From Ahaetulla prasina (taxonomy: Eukaryota > Chordata > Lepidosauria > Squamata > Colubridae): a stretch of DNA of 64,000 nucleotides. Made by a program: the position numbers and the translations under genes. Shown here piece after piece: positions 11,801 to 22,609 of this stretch. Under the pieces are notes generated by a model. That model saw only the letters and a program-made list of their open reading frames with translations, searched no databases and had not been told where the DNA came from. Where the stretch lies: contig NC_080546.1 of assembly GCF_028640845.1 (NCBI RefSeq), positions 55,873,409 through 55,937,408 on the forward strand. Direction: 5' to 3'. The first letter of the stretch is position 1, and the number at the start of each line of letters is the position of its first letter.

Positions 11801-13904
11801 CCAACTTTAAAGACAGCATTTCTTTCAGAAATAGGTGTATACGTAAAGGTCACAAAATAATATTGAATAGTTGGGCAAACTATGTTGTAAGCATTCAGGT
11901 TGTTTTATATTTCAAATAAATACTCAGTGAATTAGATTTTAAGAGCATGATTTCATTTTTTTTAAGTTTCACCCAAGGAACAAAGTGGCAACTACTTTAA
12001 AACATACCAATAAGTAAATACACTAAAATTTGACAAAACATTATGGAACTACTCCTATTTTTCCTTAAGGATTGGAGTGATGCATTTGTTCAGTATTTGT
12101 TCTATCTATGAATCTATTTATATTGTAGTTTAGAAGAATCTTCTTTTATAACAGGAAAAGTTAAGAAAAATGTTGATCGAGAGAGAGACAGAAAGATAGA
12201 GAAAAAGTGTTCAGCCACTTAACCTTTTCCCCTCATGTTTGCCTTTCTAAAATTAAATGTATCACAGTCCTTTCCACTGCTTTCTGCTTTCTCATCTTTT
12301 TCTCAAGTATGGTAGCTAAACTGAAAAATTTTAGGTATTTTTAGAATGTGGAAATAATATATTATATGCATTTTTCTAGGGAATGATTTCCTGTCCAATG
12401 AATTATCAGCATGTGTATATGATGTGTGTATAATTATTGTCTTTGTGAGCTGGGATTGCTTCACATTTGACTCATGACATTAAAAAATAGACCACTTCTT
12501 AATATTTTATTAGAGTGACCTGTTCTTTTAAATAAATCAATATGTCAGAAAAACAAGAGCCACCATTCTGAACAGCATAGATAGTTTTTGGATCATGAGG
12601 TCAAATGTTCTTTCAGATCAAATCAATGCACAATGTTCTAAACGTCTATGAAATATTTTCATATAAATTTCATTCAGCTAGAAATGGTACTTCTAGCAAT
12701 TCTATTTGAATTCAGGATTATTATAGTTTTATTTAAAAACTTGATGAAGGTTTTTGAAACTCGAAATGGAGATCGTATTGCACTTGTGTCAAAAGCATTA
12801 AGCCATTTCTGGGTTGAAAGAATTGGCCGGTGACACCACCATTGCCCCAGAGCTGTCCTGTTGGGTGCTCCTTTTATGTCCCCGGCAGGAGCTGGAGCAA
12901 GGGATGAAAGCTCATCCTGCCCCATCGCAGTACTTAGGTCTCAAACACGGGCTTGTTAACCTCCAGTCCAGTTTACTGACCATGCAAACCACCATGTTCC
13001 TAATCTTCTAATCTCCACTATGGAGAGTAATGAAAGGAAATTCTCCTGTTCATTTGTACATTCCCCTATGAATTTACAAATGCACATGGTAAGCGTAAAG
13101 CAGCCTTGGTCACTCTGAAATAAAGCATGGTTAAACACAAAAGGACAGAGTGCAGTTTCTCCGAAATAGTTGAAAAAATAATATCCCTAATAATCTTCAA
13201 TGAAGGGGCAGAAGAGAGAAGGGCTTATGAAATTCCTACAAAATGCTTTAATCTATATTCAATCCAAAGTCGATCTTGCGTACTTTTATTTGAAGGCCCT
13301 TCAGTAAATTTTAATGGATCTCATTTATGGAATATATGATCAAGAGTTATTTAGCTTTTCCCTGCCATTCACAGGCTACATTGCATCTATCCAGCCCAAC
13401 TGAATCTAAAATAAATGATAGAAAAATGGTATATATTCTGTTAAACAATACAGCAATTTATCATCCACTCTTTCCCTAGTTTCTGCCTGTTCCTTTATTT
13501 TATATTTGATTTAACCTTTCAGATAAATATTATCTCCCAAAGTGATTCACATCGATAAAAAAATGGGACACATGTCCTGATCTCAAGTTTATAGCCATGT
13601 CCTCTTGATCCTAGATAGGAGAATATCTAGTGTATTCTATGCACACAGGTAAGCCTATCAATCAAGTTTTTCAGGAAAATTGAAAAGGGGAATAAAAGAT
13701 GAGAGTTTTGCTATTCTAGATTTTACTCCTGTGATTTATGTTATCAGATTATCTTGCAGCTCATACCAGCTAACTTTCTTCCAAAATATATAGTATACAG
13801 TAGCTCTTAATAATATTTTAATTCTGTATTGTTTTAATCTTTTAATACTTTAACTATTTTGTATTTCTTTTTTACCCTGTAAGCCATCCAGTTGGCATAA
13901 AAAT
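8850..13904. other. AT-rich desert with minor repeat fragments
   Basis: No exon or RNA gene recognised. Open frames are short and AT-driven. A pentanucleotide ATGTA-like run lies at 10747-10762. The stretch near 9510-9600 is dense in TAATTA/ATTAG motifs. One SINE fragment lies at 12868-12965. Confidence 0.5.
12868..12965 (-). mobile_element. Fragment of Sauria-type tRNA SINE
   Basis: The stretch from GGAGCTGGAGCAAGGGATG through CTCATCCTGCCCCATCGC aligns by eye with the middle of the SINE at 58.2 kb (CTGGGACAAGTGATGGGAGC, CTCACCCTG). Only the tRNA/body junction survives. Confidence 0.45.
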
Positions 13905-13941
13905 TGTGTGTGTGTGTGTGTGTGTGTGTGGTTTATGTGTG

Positions 13942-13979
<38 letters not shown>
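13905..13979. repeat. (TG)n microsatellite, interrupted
   Basis: Two TG runs separated by a short TTTATGTGTGGTT-like interruption near 13931. Confidence 0.95.
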
Positions 13980-13980
<1 letters not shown>

Positions 13981-13982
<2 letters not shown>

Positions 13983-15769
13983 TTTTATACTGCTTGGGTG
14001 GCATAAAGCTCTATTAGTCCATCTCATTCAAAGCACTTGTGTAGTATATATCCTTTGCTAATTATACTTACAATGTTGAATAAATTGAACTTAATACAAA
14101 CTGTACTTTTTTGATTAATACATGTATAATTGACTAATGATGACAACTGCAGTATATCATATACATGAGCATTATTTTCAGTTAAATCTGTTAATTAGGC
14201 TGCCTTTATATAAAATAAAATAAATAAAACCGAAGCCAACTAATCTTGCTAGTAGTATCTTCAATTTAATGCAAACAGGAAAATTGTGGAACCCTGGCTC
14301 ACTTACTACAATTTCAGTAATGCAGCTTTGTGTATGTAAACTTCTCTACTTCACCGAGGTATATAGAGCTCCCAGCATCCTGTCCCTCTTGGAGCTCCCA
14401 AGCAAATCATGGTTGATGCAATATATCAATAGCTGATCAGACAGCTTCCAGGTTGTTGTTTTTTTTTATGACAGAAGAATTCTGTACTTGTGTTTAGAAG
14501 CTCACTGTACCATTCCTATGTTTTGTAAAAGTTTGCAGAAAGCTTTTATCCTAAGGCAGAGTCTACTTGAAAGAATGCATTTTAGAAATCAAAAGCACTG
14601 GTTTCCCAATAAATCTGCTTAGATCTGGAATGTCACTGCCCTTTGTATCCAGTTTTCAAGCAACAGAAAAGTCTTCATAAATTATTTGTGCGTTCCATTC
14701 GCAGAGACATTAATTCCCTCCTCCCTAAGTGGGTCTTTGCAGTAATTGTCAATTTAATTGTGAGACTTTATAAACAATTCTTATGGTAATGCAGAGTAGA
14801 GTAATATATTGATCTAATCATTATTAATTCATTTTGTAATAATAGCAATTATGATGAACTCATTTAGTGCTAATGGGGGAGCGAGAGAAAGAATTCAGTA
14901 CTAATTTGTAACACTAAATTAAAATGCTTCCTTTGGGTAATACTGTAGCTTTTAGCCACAAACAGTTGCCAGGCAAGTTCAAATTTTAATAAGCTAGCTT
15001 GAATCCTACCTTCTTTCCTTCTCTTGTTCCCATTCCTAGAAACAGATCCAGATCTTATACAATTTTACAGAAATGAAAATTGTCAAGGCCAGAGTCTATG
15101 ATCTGAGACTTATGTCATGAAGAATAAATATTAAGCCAAAGAAATAATATGGAATCTACTTTTCTTAGTCTTTTTTATCTACCCAATTTTATTTACAACT
15201 TTAATGCTACTGACAGCTGCCAGATTAATGCTACCCAAAATTTAAATTCTGTTTATCTATGTGCTACACAAAGTTGTACACAAGTCACCTCTCTCACCCA
15301 CACTTCCTATCTTCACATTACTTGGATCTGACATGAAGGAACTGCCTGTGAAGAATGACTTAATGGTTGTGGCAAACTTGTCCTTTCTTTATAACCATTT
15401 CTCTTATATTTATTTTGTGTTGCAAATCACATGATTTGTTTCGACAGAAGACTGTCTGAAAATAGAATCGAAAGATTAATAATGAATCCAATAGCTTTAT
15501 CCAAGAAAAAAGTCTAGGGAGCGAAAAGGATAGTTTGTAGTTGAGAGCCAACTGAATCTGCGAACTAAATAACAAAGAAGAATTCTGAAAGCAAGGTCAT
15601 CTTTTATTTTTATTCTAATAGAGAAAAACAAAGTCTTGCATAGGTGGTGTTATCTGTGCTCAGAGTTCAGATGGACCAGAATGATTTCTGTTTCATCTTC
15701 AGTGATTTTTCCTTTTCAAGATTGTATAAGACAGTGATGTAGCACTTGGACTTATTTGTATCTCACCCT
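13981..15769. other. AT-rich stretch, no gene; possible conserved non-coding segment near 14690-14990
   Basis: I see no coding or RNA gene and no recognised repeat. The part around 14740-14960 is unusually dense in TAAT/ATTA core motifs. Confidence 0.4.
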
Positions 15770-16442
15770 TTGAAATGTTGCTGCTGTGAGGCAGGGAGGG
15801 TGAAACTGCCCCACATGCCCTGCACCATCTTACCTCAGGGTCCCTGCAGCCAGGTCACTTTGTGGTGGTGGCTCTGGCAGTCCCATCCAACAGGACTCCA
15901 TGTAGCCACTGGCCCACTTCTTTTGCTTGCTTGAGACCACAATGGAGCAGGAGGTCGAGCAATATACCAGTGCTGCAGCCATGAGATGAGGTGGGGGAAT
16001 GGAGCTGTGCCCATGCGCTTTCACCAGCTTACTTCAGGGCCCCCACATCCAGGCCATCCATGTCCCAACACCTGCCTTGTCTCGTGGCCCCATGATTCAT
16101 GGATACATGATGCAGCCTCATCCGTGAAAAAGCAGAAGTGGGCCAGCAGCCATGTGGGCTCCTGCTGCACATGGCTGCTGGTGCTGCTGTCATGAGGCAG
16201 GTGTCAAGGCATGGATGGCCTGGCTGCAGGGGCCCCGAGGTAAGCAAGTGGGACAGCTCCACAACCCTCCTGTCTCTTCTTGTGGCTGTGGCATCGCAAG
16301 CAACCAGACAGAATGGGTGGGCGGCTGGCTGCACAGGCTCTTAAGTAGGGCTTATTTTGGGGTAGGGCTTATATTATGTGCATGTGTAAGAAACGGGCTA
16401 GGGCTTATTTTCAGGATAGGTCTTATTTTCAGAGAAACAAGG
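15770..16442. mobile_element. Degraded GC-rich mariner-like non-autonomous element, 5' end not found
   Basis: The 3' end (16350-16442) has repeated AGGGCTTATTTT and GGTCTTATTTTC blocks and ends AGAAACAAGG next to TA (16443-16444). This matches the right end of the element at 47957-48503. A GCAAGCAACCAGA block near 16297 also matches the 48.37 kb interior. The rest is GC-rich and holds diverged direct and inverted copies of one segment. The left terminal repeat is missing or unrecognisable. Confidence 0.55.
15999..16259. repeat. Imperfect inverted repeat inside the GC-rich element
   Basis: The outer ends are GGAGCTGT (15999-16006) and ACAGCTCC (16252-16259). Within the arms, CCAGGCCATCCATG (about 16050-16063) pairs with CATGGATGGCCTGG (about 16210-16223), and CAGGGCCCC pairs with GGGGCCCCG. 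A third, direct copy of the same segment lies near 15785-15860. Confidence 0.65.
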
Positions 16443-16449
16443 TATGTTT

Positions 16450-16466
16450 ACACACACACACCTCCA

Positions 16467-16512
<46 letters not shown>

Positions 16513-16522
16513 CGTGTGTGTG
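16450..16522. repeat. (CA)n and (TG)n microsatellites, adjacent and opposed
   Basis: A short CA run at 16450-16461 is followed by a long TG run with some CG steps at 16470-16522. The two together could form a hairpin. Confidence 0.9.
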
Positions 16523-18060
16523 AAATTTTTACAGTTCTATTAAAAGGGCTGTAATTAGCAATTACAATTGTTGATATCTGGTGTCTTTCTCCATTTTGCT
16601 TTCTTTCTGTATTGTTTTAACACCTTCTCAGAAGTTTAAAGTTGACACAATACTGATGATTTCAAAAGGCATTTTAATGTCTCTAAGGCAGGTAGGATAG
16701 TGTCTTTCCAATTCTTAAACTGCTTGTTTCCAGCTATTTATTTCTACTAATAGTTTACTATCTCTGCATCCAGTCCTCTTTCAGAAAAGTCCTTTCATTT
16801 CATTTTGATTTGTTTGTTTCTTTTCTCCTTTGCTTTACTCTTTTCAAATCCATTTCAGGAGCTGCTTATGTATAGGTCATTGTAAGTTTTTGTTTGTTTT
16901 CCTCTTACAATCACCAGTTAGGTATGCTTTGTGAAGTCCTATCCAGCAAGCCTGGAAAGTACAAATTAGCATTTGTATTTGCTGTTGTATTGCTGTGCTA
17001 GTAATAATAAGCAGAATGAATGAAAAATAAATGGAAAAGTTTCTTTTCGTGGATGGGTCGGTCTATAAAGCACAAAATAGCCTTTTCCTCACACAGTAGT
17101 TTAAAGGCTTCAAGCACAGCTATTTTTAATAGAAATATTTTGCCAATCATGTACAAATATATTCCAGGGAGGTCATTAGTAGAACGTGATTTTTAGAGTT
17201 ATAAGTTACTTGCTTTGGCATAAAAAGGGTCATCAGTACCAGTTTCCATAGGCTGCATTGAGCAGCAATTTAAACAGTAGAATTCAAAGCTTGCTTGCTT
17301 TTTTCCATATGTCCGGTGAATACTGTTAACTATCATTAGCATAGAGTAGGAATGTTATTCAAGGAGGAAACAAGCATTGTGAAAAGAGGTTGTTGTTTTT
17401 TTTAAATTGAGACTGTAAGAAAATGTTTAGAACCAACTTCTTTTGCAAATGCCTGCAGGTGTCAATGGATGTCAGGGCTCTATTGCAATGTGCATAGCAC
17501 AGTAAAAGGGGAAAAATCTCTGCCAAAGAAAAGACAGTTTTACTTTCAGAACATGTATTAATTAGGCAGCCTGAGCCCATGAAGGCACTTTAACTGCCAC
17601 AACATTTCCAGTAGTTTTTGTAGCAAGAGATAATGAGATATCAAACAGTGTGCAAATGGGGAGAATTATCCCGTTCTTGGCATTTTTCACATTAGTTATG
17701 GAAAATTCTGCTGATCTTAGCCTGCAATACATATCAAGATCTTGCATTACGAGGACCTCACTGTTCCTGCTTCCTTATGTGCTGCAATATTACAAGACAT
17801 TAGAGACTGAGAAAAAGCACTATCCCAGATGCACACTGACACGTTAGAGCTCAGTATGGGCGTATTAGATTGCCAGTCATCTACTAGTTCAACAATATTG
17901 TTACAGTAGCAAGTATTAAAAATGATAATTCTGGAAAAGGTGGATAGAAGGAAAATAAAAGCCTGAAATACAAGAATAGGATAAATGTATTACTGGAAGG
18001 CACAGAAATGTATCTGCAGGAATTGTTTAATACGGCAAGAGACAGGTCACTTTTATTCTG
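16523..18060. other. AT-rich stretch, no gene recognised
   Basis: No repeat family, exon or RNA gene recognised. Confidence 0.45.
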
Positions 18061-18068
18061 GAAAACAT

Positions 18069-18141
18069 CTCTCTCCCTCCCCTCTCTCTCTCCCTCCCTC
18101 CCTCTCCCCCTCCCTCCCCCTGCCCCTCCCTCCCCCTCTCT

Positions 18142-18186
<45 letters not shown>
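18069..18186. repeat. (CT/CCCT)n tract followed by (AC)n microsatellite
   Basis: A pyrimidine-rich tract runs to about 18145 and changes abruptly to AC dinucleotides at 18146-18186. Predicted frames here are repeat translations. Confidence 0.95.
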
Positions 18187-18187
<1 letters not shown>

Positions 18188-18479
18188 CAGTAGATCTTTA
18201 AAAACTATACAATGAAAGGATGCTGAGGTAACAAATCGAGCCTACATATGAACTGACAACCACCCTATTTATGGAGGTCTCTTTTCACATCCCAGTTTTT
18301 AATGCCACCTTTGAGTATGGAATTCTGGACCTGAAGCCCTATGATCTGTCATAAATATTCTAGCATGTTTTAGCATCTGCTAGAATATTCCTCATAGTTG
18401 AACAAGACACTTGTCTGTTGACTCTTTCATGATCTAAATGTGTTGAAAAAACTGATTGCTCTCATTTCACCAGTGAGTC

Positions 18480-18960
18480 TCAGAAACCACTTTAAAGCCT
18501 TTCTAGATTTTTCAGCCCAATGCCAGAACTCCCTGATAATATAGGGTAGTTCCCTGCTGTACATTTATCTGTGTTTTTTTGTCAAGCAAAATCTGAAACA
18601 TGCGTAGAGATGAGACTTTCCCTAATACTCAGGTGACATTGTTTCAAAGCCTCATAAATCTTCTAGTCAGGAGGTTGCTTCTGCTATTCAGCGGGAGCTT
18701 TTCTTTTTGACTTTTATCCTATTATCCTAAGTTTTATGTCTTTGTTCCATCTAACATAATTCTTCTACCTCTCTGGCATTTAAACCTTTTAAGTACTTGA
18801 GGACCGCTATCAATTCCCTTTGTAGTCATCTTACTGGCTAATATGCTTATTAAGGGTTATTTTTCCTTTCATATTTATTATGTGTTTCTCAAAATGACAT
18901 ACTGTTATTTTCTTTACCCATGTGACTTGTCCTCATTTTAGAATTATCTCAAAATGTCAG
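18480..18960 (-). mobile_element. Possible old CR1-type LINE fragment, antisense
   Basis: Phrases such as TTTAAGTACTTGAGGACCGC followed by a region on cis-type small words resemble the antisense 3' part of CR1-family elements common in reptiles. The divergence is high and I saw no clear end. Confidence 0.3.
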
Positions 18961-19076
18961 TAACATGTCTTTTAACCTCAGTATTGAATAAATTATTGAA
19001 TAAACGTTGGGCTCTATTGAGAGGACATTATTTTTTGTTGTAACACTTTTCTATACATTAGTTTTAAAATCTTCCT

Positions 19077-19313
19077 TTTGATTTTTTCTCCGAAGACTCA
19101 GGGTGGCTTACAGTGTATAAGGCAATATTCTCATTCTATTTGTATATTTACAAATTCAACTTATTGCCCACCCCCCAACAATCTGGCTCCTCATTTTACC
19201 TACCTTATAAAGGATGGAAGGCTGAGTCAACCTTGGGCCGGGCTTGAACCTGCAGTAATTGCAGGCTGCTGTGTTTTAATAACAGGCTTCTTACAGCCTG
19301 AGCTACCACGGCC
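19077..19313 (-). mobile_element. tRNA-derived SINE with L2-type 3' end
   Basis: Read on the - strand, the tRNA-like head carries an A box (TAGCTCAGGCT, complement of 19295-19305) and a B box (GGTTCAAGCCC, complement of 19240-19250), the internal RNA polymerase III promoter. The body includes a GGTTGACTCAGCCTTCCATC block. The 3' end carries the CCACCCTGAGTCTTCGGAG sequence shared with LINEs in this window. Non-coding; it would be mobilised by a LINE enzyme. Confidence 0.85.
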
Positions 19314-19543
19314 CTTTTTAATTCTCAGAAAATGTAGATAATCCAAAAATGTCAGGATTGTTAGGAATATACAGTCATGTGAAAAGGAAAATACACAGGG
19401 CGTCCATATTTTGACTTTGTTTTTTGTAAAATTATACATAAGGTAAAATTACATATTTTTGTGTAATATGTCATGAGTTGTTCATCTGAGGTTGTATTTA
19501 CTACTTTTAAAAACTGCTAAGGGCCAGATGATTTTACTATGTA

Positions 19544-19807
19544 GGGGCCGGAATAGCTCAGGCTATTAGAGCCTGTTATTAGAACACAGTAGCCTGCAAT
19601 TACTGCAGGTTCAAGCCCGGCCCAAGGTTGACTCAGCCTTCCATCCTTCATAAGGTAGGTAAAATGAGGACCCAGATTGTTGGGGGGGGCAATAAGTTGA
19701 CTTTGTAAAAATATACAAATAGAATGAGACTATTGCCTTATACACTGTAAGCCGCCCTGAGTCTTCGGAGAAGGGCGGGATATAAATGTAAACAAAACAA
19801 AAAAAAC
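19544..19807 (+). mobile_element. tRNA-derived SINE with L2-type 3' end, full-length
   Basis: A box at 19554-19564, B box at 19608-19618. The body continues into a G-run (19681-19688) and a 3' stem: CCGCCCT (19752-19758), a cTTCGg loop (19763-19768) and AGGGCGG (19772-19778), ending in an A-rich tail. Same family as the copies at 19077, 31875 and 63863. It lies head to head with the 19077 copy, 230 bp away. Confidence 0.9.
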
Positions 19808-20042
19808 CATGGAAGTCAAAGAGACTGTACTTTTTTTTCACATGATTAGAACTACTTGAATTACTTATGTATTTATTATTTGTTATCTTGTATGCAACCT
19901 CAATCATAAAGGGACTCTAGGTGACTTATGAATTAGTATTAAAATAAATAGAAATAGCAAACAGAATCTGCAAAAGAATACAAAAACACTAATTAAAACT
20001 TACATATATTCAAATACTCTCAGGAAACATGTTACTCTAGCC

Positions 20043-20608
20043 CAGTGATGGCTAACCTTTTTGCCGTCGCGTGCCAGAAGCGGGGGTCACATGGGGAGTT
20101 GTGCGTACCCACACTCATGATGCAATGCCCCCTGTGTGCCCCACCCCCCACACATGCACACATGACCTCCCACGCTCCCCAGCCCCATGCATGTGCATAC
20201 AGCTTCCATGCTCCTCCCGTCCCCCCACATGCACACACAACCCCCCAAACTCCCCACACACATGCATGTTTGACCCCCCCCCGCTCATTTGGGGCCTGGC
20301 CAGCCTCCCTGAAGCCTCCTGGGACCAAAAACAGGCCATTGGGTGGGACGTGCTATACCCCCCATCCTCTTTGGGGCCTGGCAGGCCTCCCTGAAGCCTC
20401 CTGAGACCTAAAATGTGCATGTGTGACTCCACTCAACCCTGCGCATGCACACATGACCCTCCGTGCATGTGCACGCATCTCTCGCATGTGCCCCACCCCC
20501 GCACCAGAGACCCAAAAATCAGCTGGCCGGTGGGAGACACGTATGCATGCGTGATAGAGCTGAGCTGGGTGATGGCTTGCATGCCAGCAGAGAGGTTTGC
20601 CAACACAG
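20043..20608. mobile_element. hAT-type non-autonomous DNA transposon
   Basis: The left end is CAGTGATGGCTAACC and the right end, inverted, is CTGTGTTGGCAAACC, 12 of 15 matching. The flanking 8-bp duplications are CTCTAGCC (20035-20042) and CACTAACC (20609-20616), 6 of 8 identical. The 566-bp interior is rich in C and CACATG-like words and encodes no transposase. The open frames through it are composition artefacts. Confidence 0.75.
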
Positions 20609-21437
20609 CACTAACCTACCCCATCGCCACAGAAGCCCAATGGGCCCAGACCTTATAGACCTAAGGAGGCACGCTGTTCTACTTGAAAGGCACAACTACC
20701 TTGAAGGTTATCTTCTAGATCCCACAAGAAGACAGTACCTACAGCTGGGACTTATACACCAACACCTGTATAGCAATTCATCCAAATGTTACTGATCAGA
20801 AGGGAAACAAGCAGTATAAAGAATAAGAAAGATGTCCTTGGTAGAGATCTACAAGAACCATTACTGAGTCAAAGTGGGGTGAAGCATTTTAAGTCATGGG
20901 AGATAATATTCAGAAGTAGTTCAGATAGACACTTCCCTGGTTCACTGGGTTATAAGCAGTGAATACAGCACAATCAGGCTTGCATTATGAACTCAAATTA
21001 TGTATTTATACAAAATTTTCCTGGCTACTACCTGAACATTGAGAAATTATCAAGAATATGACAATCCCCAAATTACATACCTGTGACCATACTATCCTAT
21101 CATGAATTAAAAATACAACTGTATACAAGCTAAACCCTACTTTGCCAACCATGGAGCCAATCCAGAAAGATATTATGAAAAGATAAAGCAAGACCAGGAG
21201 TCACACGACACCATCCATGAAGTGGTCTTGCCCAAAAAGATCTGCAAAGCTCATTCTTTTTATTGAAAATACTCGAATGTTATCATTTTAACAATGAATT
21301 GTCCCAAATTGTTATTTTAAAAAGTCAGTTTTTAATACCACAGAAAACTTAATTCTTCATCCCTTCCTCTATTTGTAAATCCTAACTTTAACCCAATATA
21401 AAATGATTGAGAACATGTGGGTTTCAATACATTAGTG

Positions 21438-21598
21438 CAGCGCTCCCCAACTTTTTTGGCACCAGTAACAGGTTTTGTGAAAGACAATTTTTCCATGGAA
21501 TGTGGGATGGTGATGATGGTTTCGGTTTTACTTGCTTGCCTGCCACTCACCTCTAGCTGTATGGCCCAGTTCTATAGCCTGGAGATTGGGGATCTCTG
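21438..21598. mobile_element. Short hAT-type MITE
   Basis: Left terminus CAGCGCTCCCCAA, right terminus (inverted) CAGAGATCCCCAA, 11 of 13 matching. Target duplications CATTAGTG (21430-21437) and CACTAGCG (21599-21606) match at 6 of 8. The interior near the left end (GACAATTTTTCCATGG) resembles a hAT family that is also known from mammals. It is 161 bp, so probably internally deleted. Confidence 0.8.
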
Positions 21599-22294
21599 CA
21601 CTAGCGCATTACAGTTTTTTCAATGACTTTGGCAGTTTTACACAAATTAAAACTGAAACTAAGTTCTCAGCTAGCAGAAAATGAAATGAAATGAAAATTC
21701 TCTCACCTTGCAGAAAAACCATCTATCTACAAAGTGATGTGGTACATGAATACATTATATTAACATTGGTATCTTATTCTACAGGATGGCCTTCTTCTTA
21801 TCATGCAGTTTGGAAATCACATGGTTAAATTTCTATAAATTTGAAGCAATAACAATTCATGGGAGTTCCCTTGCAGCCATAACATGCAATGAAATGAAGG
21901 AGCACATGGAAAGCTGTTTGATATATTATAAAACATATTCTCTGTAGAAGGCACTAATTTTAATTGGTTCCATGTAGCATATCAAATATTTTGCCTTTGC
22001 AAATTGATACAAAGAAGGCAGCTGAAATCATTTGCACTAAGTACAAAAATTTATAGCCATATTTCCTATTGTTCCAAAAACAAAAGAAAAAAAAGAAACA
22101 TACAACTGTAACCCCAAAATGGTATTGCAGACTAATTTAAACAAAGCAATAATAACCAAACTCAAGCTTAGATTCACAAGTCAAAGAAAAAATGTTATTT
22201 CTTCCCCATCTTCTACAACTCTTAGACTCACAAAATATACTAAGTGTAACTTCTACCAGCACAAGTTTGTCCTACAGTATATCTCTAATTAGCA

Positions 22295-22428
22295 CAGGTC
22301 TGTCAAACTGGTGGCCTGTGGGCTGGAAACGACGCATGGAGGCCATGCCCACCCTGGCTCCGCAAAGGCAAAAAACATTGCAATACGTCACAATCTGGCC
22401 TGTGATGTGATCGAGTTTGACACCACTG
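22295..22428. mobile_element. Short hAT-type MITE
   Basis: Left terminus CAGGTCTGTCAAACT, right terminus (inverted) CAGTGGTGTCAAACTC. Target duplications AATTAGCA (22287-22294) and AAGTAGCA (22429-22436) match at 7 of 8. The interior near each end has a GTGGCCTGTGGGC-like block. 134 bp, non-coding. Confidence 0.85.
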
Positions 22429-22575
22429 AAGTAGCAGAAAGAAAAATGAGAAGAATGGTAAATCAAGATGAAGTTTCAATCTTGCTGAAGTTTTTCCATG
22501 AAATTTTCATGCTGAAGAATTTTTCAAGGTCTTAGAAATCTGAAATTATGCATGCTGAAATATGTACACGAGGCA

Positions 22576-22578
22576 TAT

Positions 22579-22609
<31 letters not shown>

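Noticed and set aside
19544..19625. tRNA gene
   Set aside because: The A and B boxes belong to a SINE head. The cloverleaf is not complete and the body continues into a LINE-like 3' end.
20045..20432. Overlapping frames of 98-119 codons on both strands near 20.2 kb
   Set aside because: They lie within a hAT element rich in CA and CC words. Stops are rare because of composition, and no domain is seen.
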